DNA of 55,800 nucleotides from contig FLMG01000373.1 of assembly GCA_900088475.1 (NCBI GenBank), forward strand, positions 1-55,800, read 5' to 3'. Shown one piece after another: positions 23,426 to 35,130 of the stretch. Below the pieces are notes generated by a model that saw only the letters and a list, made by a program, of their open reading frames with translations, was not told where the DNA came from and searched no databases. A program made the position numbers and the translations under genes. This DNA comes from Hyphochytrium catenoides. Its lineage: Eukaryota; Sar; Hyphochytriomycetes; Hyphochytriales; Hyphochytriaceae. The stretch's first letter is position 1, and each line of letters starts with the position of its first letter.

Positions 23426-25689
23426 TCATCCAGACTCTCGTTCCCGACAAGCTCTAGGAGGAGGAGGTGGGATGCCACCTTCTACTGGGCGAAAGTGCAG
23501 TTGGAAATCTACGTCTGAGAGCAGGGAGACCATCCGATTCGGCCATTTGATGGAGCCCAACAAACTCCTTGCCGCGTAAATGATGATGGTCGTCAGTCCA
23601 TCCAGAGCCAGGCTTAACGGGGAGCGGCTTATGATACTCGTACCGCTGCTGGTGCTGACTGCTGATACCGGATGACCTCCATGAGGGTTAAGAAAGACTA
23701 GACTTAGACCACAGGCAACCTCTAGAAGCAATAGGATTGAGAAATGTATCCACAGCCAACGTTTGCGACGCTCCATGGCCATCACGATAGTGTCTTGCAT
23801 AACCATGGAAGTCAGGGTAGTCAACGCTAGGGCTGCAATGGCAAAACACCTGGTGGAGGTGAGCAATCGGAACAGCAGAAAATTGTTGGCACAAGCATAA
23901 CAGGGTCCCGTCTCCAGTTCGGATTCTTTTTTACCTGGAGTCCCAATGGAGCAGTTGTCCTGCAAAGACGAAGAACTCCAGGAGAGAGAGAAACATCACT
24001 ATGAAATCAAAGGACCGGACCAACATACTGACCAGCATCGGATGGGCACGTAAGAGAAGCATGAGATTGGCGCTCACAGTCAGGATGAAAGAGATTATAG
24101 CCACAATGAAAGGCCCGTGAAAGGCTTCCACACCGGCCTGGACGGCCACCCCAAGGCTTGCAGCCAAGCAAAGATGATGTTCTCTTCCCACTGTAAAGAA
24201 ACGCAGTGCACCTGGCGCTGTCAACGATGATGTTGTTGATTCCATAGCTAGTTCTGGCACAACCGATGGTCCGGCCCTTCCTCCTGTTCCTCTCAAAGAA
24301 GCGACGGCCCGTTTTACGCGCTGGTATTCGTTCAGGAAAGCTGTCCTCAGCAGCGCCAGTGTGTCATCGAAACCATCTACGGCGACGGGCGGTCGAACTG
24401 GGAAGCACCGGTAGCTGAGCATTCTCGGCGCACGTCTTTTGACATGTATGAAGACAAAGAGGGCGTGGCGTTAGAAGGGTATAGATAGCTTTTAGTCCAG
24501 AGTAGGTTCCAATATTGGCGCTTCAACTGCCAGTGGACTTTTCAACCGTTTACAATGAAGAAAAGTTCTTACCTCTCTTTGCTAGAAGTTGGCCTCGCCG
24601 GGGAACCGTTGTCTTGCCCCTCCTGCATCTGAGGGGTGAGGCCTCTTGGCCCGGAGCTTCTGCGGAGCTCTGATGGCGACATTTCCCCGATGTCGTCTGC
24701 ACCCTCCTCCCTAAGGCCAGACCCTCCTCCAGCAGGAATCTCTAGCGCTTCTCCGCAATCCTCAGCCGCCATAGGCCACTTAATGTTGGCAAACCTAAGA
24801 GTCCGCACAGGACCATGGCCTCTAGGTCTTTGGAGGAGCCTCACTGTTCTCCTTAGCTGTTTGAGGTGTAACAGAGTTATCACTACCAAGGAGTCTGCAG
24901 CAATGAGCCAAGGATGAATGGGCACATCAAACAGTGTGATCTCTGTCTCCTCGATGCCCTCAATATCCTTCACATAGAGCAGTCCTGCCATCCTGACAGA
25001 GGAAGCGTCAGTGTGGGCAAGAGGACAACGACTAATAAGACGGGCTTTGCCACCATCTCAGGCATGGTACAACAATAGTCATCAATGAAGAGAGGGAATT
25101 GGACCTCAAACTGCAAATGTACGTACCACAGCATTGACGCTGATGTCAGCAGAAGTCCCTCGATGCCAAAGATCAATGCCAACTTGAAAGCAGCAAGATG
25201 CGGAATGCAGTCTCCTACCAGAGGAACGCCTGCCATCATTCCAAGTCCCATTGCCATACCAGCCGCTCGGCCATATCGCCCTTTAGTTCCGTCCAAATAG
25301 CCGAATAGTGCAATGGGCGCCACGCATTGACCGAGGAAGAACCAACCCTCAAATTGGACAAAGAGACGCTTCAGTATCTCGATATGGAACTCCAATAGCA
25401 GAGCTGCTCCGTAGAGAGCGAAGCAGGTTATGCAAATCCAACCGGCGATCGAAGCTCTCCACTCTGTCGTTCCATCTCTTCTATCCAAGAAGATGAAGTA
25501 GAAGCTAACAAGCCCCACGGTCACAGTCAGGCCTAGGAAGCACATATAGTACGCTTTCCACTTGCGTACCGTTCCATTGTAGAAGGCTTTGGCTTGGGGA
25601 GGAAGTACAACCTCTGCGACAGTCTTTGTAGAGTCCAACTCTGAAGGAAGGTAACCTGGCACGGGCTTCACGACCCAATACCGAGCCAT
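23426..25689 (-). CDS. 12-span membrane family, member E
   Basis: Minus-strand exons 25689-25127, 24992-24573, about 24435-23935 and 23849-23426 give about 635 residues, the shortest complete copy. Introns are 134, ~137 and 85 bases, all phase 2. The protein starts MARYWVVKPVPGYLP, with no N-terminal extension before the family motif. QFEGWFFLGQ precedes span 3. Exon 2 has PIHPWLIAADS; exon 3 has a long polar stretch then SFDF; exon 4 has MVMQDT and RSPLSLALDGL. The exon 3 acceptor is ambiguous: GTCAAAAG|A at 24435, or CCGAG|A at 24423, which would match the length in member C. It lies tail-to-head upstream of member D on the same strand. Confidence 0.87.
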
Positions 25690-27074
25690 GCTTACCTCCC
25701 TTGTACGGCGCAGCAGCTCAGACGTTTAATTTTCGCCTTGAGAATACGTTCCACATTCACAAAATGAACAGGGAAAACTCTGCGTCTACTCCCAGGGGCG
25801 TAGTAAACCTGCTGGTGCATGGGAAGGCCCCTCCTCCTGTAAGCTGCGTGAAGTGAGAGGGCAAGCACTTAATGACCTTGTTCTCTTCACCAGAGTTCAA
25901 ACACCGTTACCTTCCAAGGACCAATCTCATCAGTACAACAAACAAGTGGCTCGTTAAGCAGAGAAAGGAGTGGGAGCCCCCGATAGTAAACCGCAGTCCT
26001 TTCTTATCAGTGACCATGTGAGTAAGGGCAAGGAAAGGACCATGGAACTATCACATCAACACCCAGCGGGAAAGAAGAAAGGGAGAAGAAGACGCAGCAG
26101 AGGTGAGTCCATGGTCGCAATTTGAGACAACAATCTTCTGAAGAAGGTAGACTCTTAAGAGGCTCCGAGCATGCGCTTCACCCCTTGTATGCCACCAGCA
26201 GCACAGCCAGGGCCGGCCTATAAATAATAAGACGGAAAGCCGTTCTTTCTTTGTCTGCTAATGCGACGGTTGGTGGCTGGCCGAAGTAGGTGGGAGGAAA
26301 GGAGGAAAACAGGGAAGGAAGGGCGATTGGCCTGTTACGAGCCCGAAGTGCACTGGGTTGTTTGATTGATGATGTGTTGCTGTAACGGACATGTGAAGAG
26401 GCCGTTAACGGCTTTATTGGACCACTTTGGTCGTTACAAGTCCACGCCCCTCTCTCAGTTGCCCCTTGCCCCACCTTCTATGCGGACCATCGTTACTTTC
26501 GGTCAGACCATGCGGGATCTGCGATAATGAATGACAAGCTGTATCTGATTCTGACCTTTTAGTCCATAATATTTCTAATAACGCTGGGTTACGCAAACTT
26601 TTTGGTCGCATGATTATCTTTGGACAAGCGATCTTTTGTACCAGAGACCGCTCCGTATCTTTCCCATCACCGTGACCACCACCACCATCGTATCACTCAC
26701 ACTCTCAGAAGAAAGGCCATCATCCTCTATCCTCAACCTGATGTCCACACCTTTTATTAGAAGCAGGGCAACAGCCACAGACCCACATCTCTCGTCTTCG
26801 TCGTCATGATGGGTCAGCGTGCATGGTAAGGACAGCCAAGGGTGGTGGTAGTCTCAAAGACTTCCAGGAGCAAGTAGGAGGAGGAGAGTTTAGTCTGCAG
26901 GCCCTCTTTCACCACTTGCACCGGCTGTCTTCTATGAATAAAGAAGTTAGTGATTTTATACAAACAATAAAGGAATCGATAGCATGATGAGGAGGTGCAC
27001 GACGAAAGCTCTCGACCACTTCAGAAGTAGCGCAGGAAACACCAGAAAGCATCCGTGACTCATCGCTAGGTAGA
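25690..27074. other. Intergenic region between divergent genes
   Basis: About 1.4 kb between the start of member E (-) and the start of the first P450 (+), and so the likely promoter region for both. No conserved element, repeat or RNA gene was recognised. Short frames such as 26178-26474 lack supporting features. Confidence 0.6.
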
Positions 27075-29298
27075 ATGGCTTCCTCGATAGTGGAGCAGCT
27101 CCAGCTGGAGAGCGATAGCTTCTCGGCTGTCAAGCTTCTCTCTTCTCTTCTTCTCGTGGGAACAGTTGCATCTCTTTGGCACCACCTGCAGGGAGGTTCC
27201 CTTCCCCTCGAAAGCGATGCTGCTATTCGCATCAAAGCCAGAGCACGCTCTGTGGCGCCTACCGTACCTTCTTGGCTACCTTTCCTTGGCTCTGCTCCAG
27301 ACTTTCGGCGTGACCCTGCGGCCTTTTTGAAGGCTTGTCGTGGGCGCTTTGGCTCCACTTTCCGCTTGAACCTTGGCGGCCGTTCTTTTACATTTCTTAC
27401 GGACCCACGAGACTTTCAGGGGCTTATCCGATCCCCCGACTTTTCTCTTGATCCGATCAACGCAGAGCTGAACCGCAGTGCTGTTGGCGTGGACGCAGAT
27501 GTTGTCAAACATATCGGGGCAGGGTCCGAAATAGATGCAACCATACACTCTCAATACATTAAGTACCTGGCGTCAGGAGAGGGGCTCAAAGAGCTTTCTG
27601 ACAGGACGGTGAAGCAAGTCCAGAAGATATTGAGGCGAGACTTTTCTTCTCAATCTGGCTCCCCATCACCACCTCCTGTTCATTCAGTGCAGCTCTATGA
27701 CTGGGTTAAGCGTGTGATGTTTGAAGCTGGCATCGTCTCTTTGTACGGGGAGGAGTTCTACGAGTCTGAGAGGGTGCTGGAGGAGTTCAAGCTCTACGAC
27801 AAGGCTTTCCCAGCTCTGGCCTCGAACATTCCGGGCTCTAACTGGCTCTTCAGAAGAGGAATCAGAGAAGGACGGGACAAGCTAGTGAGTCTTCTTTCCA
27901 TGTGTTTATATTACCTTAGTTTTCTAGCCACATTACTGTGCTCCAGCTACGCTTTCTTAAGATCTGGCTCCTTGCAACTCGCAGGATAGTACCTTCTGCC
28001 GCCCCTTCTGTAATACTGACTCTACCACTCTTGCATCTGTGTGCCGCCTGCATCCCTTACTCAGACGAGCCGATTAAGAGAAGCAGCGGGAGAGGGAAGC
28101 GCCTTAGCCTCAACCTTTATAAAGGCCAGGGATGAGCTATTTGCCTCAAAGAGGCAGGTGCTAACGGCGGCTACCGGGAGGGACAACGGACCTGCTGTGC
28201 AGCTCGGAGTTCTCTGGGCTTCGCAAGCGAACGCTATTCCAGCCACGTTCTGGACCCTGTTTTTCCTTCTAGCTGACGATAAAGGAGCGTGGGAGGAGGT
28301 TGAAGCGGAAGTAAAAGAACATCTGGCTCGTAGAGATACTGAGGAGAAGACGACAAAGGACTCAACGGTGTGGGAAGAAGATGGAGGACGACAGAAGATG
28401 GGTGATGATACGGTTAAGGCTGCAACTGAGCCTGATGATGGGGGTTTTTACGACTGGTCGACAGAACAGCTAGCACGGTGTGTGAAGTTGGAGTCCGCCA
28501 TCAATGAGACACTGCGTCTCACTAACGGTGCCATGGTAATGAGAGAGGCTATGCGAGACACCTTTCTCCATCTACCAAGTTACGCAGACGAGGATGACGT
28601 CGGAGAAGGAGACAGAGGGATTCATGTCAAGAAAGGCGAGCACGTGGCGCTCCTGGTCACTCTCAATCACATGGACGAGAAGCTATTTCCTGAGCCTGAG
28701 ACCTTCAAGTAAGACTTGTAGCTCTGGGTCGATGTAGAGCCTGATGCCGCCCGCCCGTCTCATCAGTCAGTCATATCATTAGCACTTTCTCAATATTTGC
28801 CGCACTTGACACGCCTGTTGTCCTCATACGAGCAGAGCATGAGGACCTAGTTGCTGACCGTTCTCCTTTTCCTTCTTTATCCCAACCACAGTTCTCTCAC
28901 CACTTTTGGAGTTCCTTCTACTTTCTAATGCGTCGCCCTCCCTCATTTTTATTAGATTTGACCGCTTCTTGCAAGAGAAGCAGCGACCCCATGAAGCATT
29001 GAAGCTGTCCTTTTTGCCGTTTGGAGCGGGTCGCTCACTGTGTCCAGGAAGGCACTGGGCGAAGAATGAAATTAAGGCTTTCATTGCCGCCTTGATGCTC
29101 TCGCTTCAGCAGAAGCCGCAGCTGCGGTCCTCAGAGACAGTAGAACAACTAAATGATACCACCAGTAACCCGATGTCAGCCGAAAACCTTCACCTCAGAG
29201 GGCGGCACTGCTGGCCTGCCTTCGACGTGGAGAGAGTGGGCTTCGGCATCTTCCCACCCAAGACGGATGTCGAAGTCCGTCTTCAGTTCTCCGCATAA
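27075..29298 (+). CDS. Cytochrome P450, CYP7-like (sterol 7-alpha-hydroxylase type), copy 1
   Basis: Exons 27075-27884, 28065-28708 and 28956-29298 give 598 residues; introns of 180 bases (phase 0) and 247 bases (phase 2). An N-terminal membrane anchor (about residues 16-36) is followed by PSWLPFLGS, a hinge-like proline motif. The I-helix LWASQANAIPATFW (about 319-333) lacks the usual acidic-Thr pair and closely resembles the CYP7A helix. The ExxR motif is ETLR at about 418-421. The heme loop is FGAGRSLCPGRHWA with Cys about 514. A Glu/Lys-rich insert lies between the I and J helices. Known CYP7 enzymes hydroxylate sterols at C7 at the endoplasmic reticulum; the substrate here is unknown. 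AATAAA overlaps the stop codon. Confidence 0.9.
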
Positions 29299-29302
29299 TA
29301 AA
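29297..29302 (+). promoter_or_regulatory. AATAAA overlapping the P450 copy 1 stop codon
   Basis: The TAA stop at 29296-29298 runs directly into AATAAA. This matches the animal/plant polyadenylation signal, but whether it is used in this organism is not known. Confidence 0.35.
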
Positions 29303-30619
29303 GTCTTTTTACTAGACCGTAGGACGACGACCACTTGTCGCTCCACCAGGCCAGCCGGTCAACTTATGGTGAATGCCTTATTAGAGGCAATTTTGCTAGC
29401 AATCTCAAAAAGAAACGGAAGAAAGGACTTGCGTCGATTGCAACCCTTTATTGTCCTCCACGTTCTCCAGGTAGGCGGAGCTGGTGGAGCCTCTGGAGCG
29501 GTGACGACAGTGCAAAGGTTATCTTGATTATTGACGTCGACGCGTGCCTCTGCAACCGCAGGCTCAGCAAACCTTCTTCTTGCATTTGCTCTTCTAGAGT
29601 ATATCTCTAACTTCTTTTGGGGCGAAGCAACGATCGAGCTGTACTTTCTATCAGAGAGATTGGTTGCCGGCAGCTTCTTGACCGTCGGCTCCATCATTCG
29701 TGGTGTCCACGCGACGGAGCCTCAGCCTCTGCCTGCAGAGACATGAGGAGAGTTCATTGCAAAGAAGAGCTTCTCTCGTTTGCAGCAGCTTTTTTTGAAC
29801 TCTTGATGTCGGCAGCCTGCGTTCCGATCCTTGATAAATGACTCAAATAAATCTGGATACCCAAATCAGTGCCTCACTCATCCTGAATATCTGGCTCGTC
29901 GCCACTCATGAGAGGGGGGACCAGCCAGGAAAGGATTTTTTTACTTTTGCTGTGAATCTTTCTTTCTGAGCAGCAGCGGCGCTTGGTTGCCTGCAGGTGG
30001 TGGCGCGGCTTTTGGACATCATCATCTCAAGCCACTTGTGTCCTACTCTTTTGAAGGGCTACGGTCTAGTCGACAGAGTCTCCAGCCACAGTGGAGAGTA
30101 GAACCATCTGTCGACTGGAGAGTAGAACCATCTGTCGACTGCGATGCAAGTGAAGAGGAAGAGCAAACCCTTGCCTCCCGGCTAGGGTGTCGTCGTCGAC
30201 AATAAAGAACTACGGGCAGGATGAGGGAGAGAAGGAGCAACAGCCAGCTGCAGCGCTTCTCTTTCTTCTTGCTTCTGTGAAGAGTCATAGCCACATCAAT
30301 CTCAACAGGTAGAAAGAATTGCCACTCTTCCGGAAGAACTATATCAGGATCTACTACTCTACCAAGGGTAGAAGAGACCTCCTGGACGACGAGCAAACGA
30401 CTGATGGTGAGAGAGCGATCATCAGAAGAAGGTTAAGAGAAGAGAGAGACCGAGCTTGTCATCGACTGATAGTGCCAGCCTCCGCAGCCCATGTCGATAA
30501 TTCAAGAAGCAGCAAGATAAAGAGCCCCCAACGCATTATTTGTTTAGCCTTTACTAGCTGAACACCTTAGCGCTCCCACGACTACAAGGTTGCTTCGCTT
30601 CTTACTCTCCTGGGCCACT
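29299..30619. other. Intergenic region between tandem P450 genes
   Basis: About 1.3 kb that must hold the promoter of P450 copy 2. It contains a 24-base direct repeat at 30093-30140. A 112-codon minus-strand frame (29697-29359) opens with ATG but has no motif, and I do not call it. Confidence 0.6.
30093..30140 (+). repeat. 24-base direct repeat, two copies
   Basis: The unit GGAGAGTAGAACCATCTGTC followed by GACT occurs twice in tandem, essentially identical, about 480 bases upstream of the second P450 start. It could be a regulatory duplication or simple slippage. Confidence 0.85.
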
Positions 30620-32879
30620 ATGGATCCAAGGGACTTTTTAGAACAGGAAGAGGCGAGTCAGGGAGGTTATCATCCGCTAACGAGGGCGCTACTGCTACCA
30701 GCTCTTCTATTGAGCACGGCAGCCTTCACTTTCGTGCTCTGGCACCTTCTCTCCAGCTTCTCTCCTCTGCAAAGTGATGCCGCTATTGTGCGGAGGGCAA
30801 GAGCTAAAAGTGTTGCTCCAGCAGTGCCCTCGTGGATCCCCTTCTTAGGTTCTGCGCTGGACTTCCGACGGGATCCCGCAGCATTTTTGATAGGCTGCCG
30901 TAAGCGTTTTGGCTCGGCCTTCAGGCTAAATCTTGGCGGCCGCTCGTTGACCTTCGTGACGGACCCACGAGACTTCCATGCGCTGATTCGGTCCCAGGAT
31001 TTCTCCTTTGACCCTGTGGCCTCAGAGTTCACCCGCACTGCACTTGGCGTTGATGCTGAGGTTGCTCACGGGGTTGGGCCAGGATCTGGTGTGGACAACG
31101 TCATCCACTCACAGTACGTCAAGTACTTGGCATCAGGAGAGGGTCTAAAGGAGCTGTCAGACCGGAGCGTCAAGATGGTCCAAAAGATCATTAAGCGGGA
31201 TTTCTCTTCTGGTTCACCTACGAGTCAATCTTCTAGTAGTGGCAGTGCTCCTACCTCTACATCTTCTGGTCCTCCTGCTGTTCACGCTGTGCAGCTCTAC
31301 GACTGGGTAAAGAGGGTGATGTTTGAAGCTGGCATTGTCTCGCTGTATGGCCAAGACTTCTATGACTCTGACTCTGAACAGCTACTGAAAGAGTTCAACG
31401 CTTATGACAGTGTGTTTCCTTCTCTTGCTTCCAATATTCCGGGTGCCGAGTGGCTCTTTAGGGAGGGAATCAAAGAAGGAAGAGATAAGCTGGTAAGTCC
31501 TTTATCTCTCGCTGGTGTCTCCCTTTGGTTTCTCTTTCTATGATCAATCAGATAGGTTCCCTACTAGTTCTGCTTCTTTTCTCTTATTCTTCCCTAAGGA
31601 AATTTTTTTATATAGGACACCGCTTAGCTAAGCTTCGGCTCTGCTCCTTTTTGTTTTTGCAATAGGAGCACCGACTGAGGCAAGCTGCTGCCAGTGAAGG
31701 AGGAAGTCCGTCCTCATTTATCCAGGCACGGAATGATCTGTTCGCGGCTAAGAAGGCTGTCCTTCGAGGCGCGTCAGGGAGGGACAATGGACCAGCTATC
31801 CAGCTAGGGGTCCTCTGGGCGTCACAAGCCAACACTATCCCTGCCACTTTCTGGACTCTATTTTTCCTTCTCGCAGATGAGAAGGGTGCATACGAGGAGA
31901 TTCTGGCAGAGGTGCAAGAACATCTGGGTCGTCGTGCGGTATCAAAGATTCAACATGACAAGAATGAGGAGGTTGGGCCTCAGTCAGAGGCGGCTGCTAC
32001 AACTCATCCTCAGAATGCCAGGAAGGGACTGGCGACGGCTGAAGAGGCGAACGAGGAGTATTATGACTGGAGTACAGAACAGCTCGCGCGCTGCGTAAAG
32101 CTTGATTCTGCTATCAGCGAGACTATTCGCCTAACTAGTGGCTCCTTCATGATGAGGGAGGCCGTACGGGATACCTTCCTCAGGCTTCCAAGCTACGCTG
32201 CTGATGATGAAAAAAGTGGCACGGGATCGGAACTGAAGGGCATCAATGTGAAGAAAGGAGAGCGTGTTCTGCTCCTTGTCAGCCTCACTCACATGGATGA
32301 GAAGCTCTTTCCTGAGCCTAACGCCTTCAAGTAAGTATTGCACACGGCATAAAGTCTCGTTGAGGTTTTTCCTCCTCTCCTTTTGCTTTTTTTCCGCCAA
32401 GAATTTACTGCTAAGCCTCTCCAAGGGCCTCATCTCCTTTACGCTACACCGTTGATATGCTCCGGTTGTGCTTGTAGATATCGCTCAGTTTATGCCATCT
32501 TTCAGGAGCTAGCACTGCCACGCGCTTACCTGTTTTCCTCTTGTTGCGCAGATTTGACCGCTTCATCCAAGAGAAGCCGCTGCCACATGAGGCAGTGAAG
32601 ATGTCATACCTGCCCTTTGGAGCAGGCCGTTCTTTGTGTCCTGGGCGGCATTGGGCGAGATATGAGATCAAAGCTCTCTTGGCGGCTTTGATCCTCTCCC
32701 TCTCACAAAAGCCTCAGCTTCGTCTGCCACCCAGTGCGGGAGGACAACATGACGCCAGCCATGAAGGGAAGAAGCAAACAGCAAGTTCGTGTCAACTCCA
32801 ATTTCAAACAGACAGAATGGGGTTTGGCATTCTGCCACCCCGGACGGATGTGGAGGTACTGTTGCAATTTTCAGCCTGA
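30620..32879 (+). CDS. Cytochrome P450, CYP7-like (sterol 7-alpha-hydroxylase type), copy 2
   Basis: Exons 30620-31492, 31666-32330 and 32552-32879 give 621 residues. Intron positions and phases (0 and 2) are identical to copy 1, proving tandem duplication. The start is the first ATG (MDPRDFLEQEE). A hydrophobic anchor lies near residues 28-48, followed by PSWIPFLGS. The I-helix LWASQANTIPATFW is letter for letter what I recall for vertebrate CYP7A1. ExxR is ETIR, the heme loop is FGAGRSLCPGRHWA with Cys about 542, and the end GFGILPPRTDVE also parallels CYP7A. A Ser-rich insert (SSGSPTSQSSSS) lies in the middle of exon 1, and a Glu/Ala-rich insert sits before the K helix. Enzymatic activity looks intact; the substrate is inferred only by family. 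Confidence 0.9.
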
Positions 32880-34781
32880 AAGAGAGATTGGGACTACCAT
32901 CATGCTGATGAGGGTGTTCGGAGGCGTAAGCAATGCGGACGGAAGCCATCCAGTTATCTTCTAAAGCGACTGAGGTGATGGGCACCGCGCTGCTAGAAGC
33001 GATGATTAAGGTAGCGGAACTGCTTTAAGATTGTAAGGAGAAGAAACAGGAGCGAACGGTCTCAGATGGGAGAAGATTACCTTGTTGCTTGCCTGTTAGT
33101 TGACACTTGCAACCACAAAGAGGAGGTGATAGAATAGACCAAAGATCCGTTCAAGCGTCGCCGTAAGAAGAGCTTCTGCTGAGTAAGTACTTCAGCCAGA
33201 GAGACTTTGGAGACGATATGCAGGCAGAGGACTACCTTGAGGAGCTATGGTGTCGAAATTCAATGAAGGTCAAGAGGTGAATGAAGAGGTGATATTAAGT
33301 CTCTCTTAGCAGCTTCACTCCTATGAAGAAAGCACTTTGACCCTTATGCTTGCGCCGTTGTCTTGGAGGTTTCCGGACCGAGGTCCATCCAGATGCAACT
33401 TCCTCATACCGCTGGCGGTGGTGGTAGAAGTGAGCATATTGATATTAAGGTGCTCCCCTGTCTGCTGGCTGCTTCTTGTTCCTTCATGATATTTAAGACA
33501 GAGTCACCCCTCTACCTCCTACTACTAGGTGTAGGGACTACTACGGTCATCATCGCCCTTGGCATCCCGGGTCTGCTGCCTGCTACTCCTGCTGCTACCT
33601 CTTATAATGTCGCCTCCGGGGTCACCGGGGCGAGCAGCGGCGGTAGGAGAAGAAGAGTATATAAGTGATGGCACACCTGGCGAAGGACAGTATCATTATT
33701 AAAGATAGCCGCAGGAAGGAAGACAGACGGAAAGCGGGAACGGTGGGGTCTCAGAGGGCGAGGATGGGAGGAGGAACGATGCACAAGGCTTGTGTCATCC
33801 TCTCAGCTTAAGACTCATCACATGCCCTTTCTTCCTCCTCCTTCCTCTTCCTTCTCTGTCTTCTTTCTTTACTCTCAGTGCTTTCACGCTTATCTTCTCT
33901 CTATCTCTAATGTGCCAACCTTTGATTCTGACCCATCCCTCTCTGCCCTGAGCCCTCAGCTCCATGGGTCTCCGAAGATGTTCTGATGGGTTCCTTTCCA
34001 CTGCTCAAAACATAAAGACAGCGGCAACAGCGGATAGTGGAGACACAGCTGCCTAGACCTCTGCACTGCTGCAGAACAGTCAATCGCCCGTCCGCTCGCC
34101 CATAGCCGGGTTGGACCCCTGCTAGAAATAGACAATCAATACTTATGATTTTATCCCGTTAGAAGCGACAATACCGTCTGCCAAAGTGGGAAGGATCATG
34201 CACTCTACCGCTATTCCTTCGCGAGCTAGTGAGTTAGGACACGACTATTATAGGGCAAGTGCTCCCTTCCACGTGATCCAGCAGGCGGGAAGGAAAACTC
34301 ACAGGCTAGTAGTGTCAAGCTTCACCTTGATCTCCAGCTAGCCAGAGGCTTGTACATCTTGTTGGTTGGTGCTCTTGTCACCATTCGGATGAGCAGAAGA
34401 ATGCCTCAGTCAGGAACTGAGATGAATTATGATCTTCAGGCGATTATTATAGCCAAACACTAGCGCCTGTCTCTTCATGGCATTCTCCCTTCGGTCTGGG
34501 CTTTATCCGGATGGCGCGCTCTCTTAGTTCAGCCTTGGCCATTTGTGTCAAGCGCCTTGCGCGTCTTCGTTTCTATGCATTTCTTCAAGCCACTCTTCTC
34601 TTCCCACTCCTCTATTTCCTATCTCCCTTTCTTCTCCTCTTCTTTTTTTTTATTCTATCGTTTCCACTTCTTCTTTGCTTTTGCTTCTTCTTCATGACGC
34701 ACACTCTCTCTCCTCCTTTATTCTTTCTCTCGCACCTTCTTTTCTCCTGTCACTATCATATTCTCTGTTCCCTGCTTCTAG
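32880..34781. other. Intergenic region downstream of the P450 pair
   Basis: About 1.9 kb. The first ~200 bases resemble the sequence downstream of the decayed P450 at 40431, for example the AAGCGACTGAG and GCGATTAAG-like stretches, so they belong to the duplicated unit. A small hydrophobic frame at 33393-33668 is listed separately. The remainder shows no gene. Confidence 0.55.
33393..33668 (+). CDS. Possible small membrane protein (91 residues)
   Basis: An ATG-started frame, MQLPHTAGGGG, with two hydrophobic stretches (KVLPCLLAASCSFMIF and PLYLLLLGVGTTTVIIALGI) and an Arg-rich C-terminus. There is no family match and no splice evidence. It could equally be a chance frame or a single exon. 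Confidence 0.22.
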   Translation: MQLPHTAGGGGRSEHIDIKVLPCLLAASCSFMIFKTESPLYLLLLGVGTTTVIIALGIPGLLPATPAATSYNVASGVTGASSGGRRRRVYK

Positions 34782-35130
34782 ACTGGCATACATTCTCTAC
34801 TTCTATCCTTATAAGTGATGGAGCACACTGCCATCATAATCTACTGGGGTTCCGATCCGCTGCCGGCTCGTGGCCGTTGACTCTATTATTGTCGTCGTGG
34901 CGCTGCTTCACTGTCCTCTCTTGCAGCTACTAAGATGCTCTTAGGAGCGAACCTTGTGCTCCTTCCCTCTGAAGACATGCTGGTGTCTTATTCCTTCTCC
35001 CTTAGTCTCCACGTGGACGCGCTTCTGCTATTGACTTTGATGCTCCAAATCTGACTGAAAAGTCTGTTGTGTCCATCGCCAGGCAGCTGCACCAGCTCGT
35101 AGTGTTGGCTCTCTCCTTCAGATAGACGAC
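34782..35130 (+). pseudogene. Decayed membrane-family copy (exon 2 and exon 4 fragments)
   Basis: From 34782, just after a CTTCTAG acceptor-like site, the sequence reads LAYILYFYPYK then MEHTAIIIYW. After a one-base frameshift it reads VPIR, then LVAVDSIIVVVALLH, which is family exon 2. From about 34935 it resembles exon 4: LVLLPSED, SLSLHVDALLLLTLML, an in-frame stop, then in another frame SLLSIARQLHQLV. Exon 3 is missing. The closest relative is member I (51137-54649), which has YILYLYPYPGMEHTAITIY and LVLLPSEG. Frameshifts and stops show it is dead. It lies tail-to-tail with member F, exactly as member I lies with member H. Confidence 0.8.

Noticed and set aside
29359-29697. Minus-strand 112-codon frame starting ATGATGGAG
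   Set aside because: No motif, no splice or paralogue support, and it lies in the 3' flank of a P450 on the opposite strand.
34511-34933. Plus-strand 140-codon frame
   Set aside because: Runs in a wrong frame through pyrimidine-rich intron-like sequence and the decayed exon 2 of a membrane-family copy.
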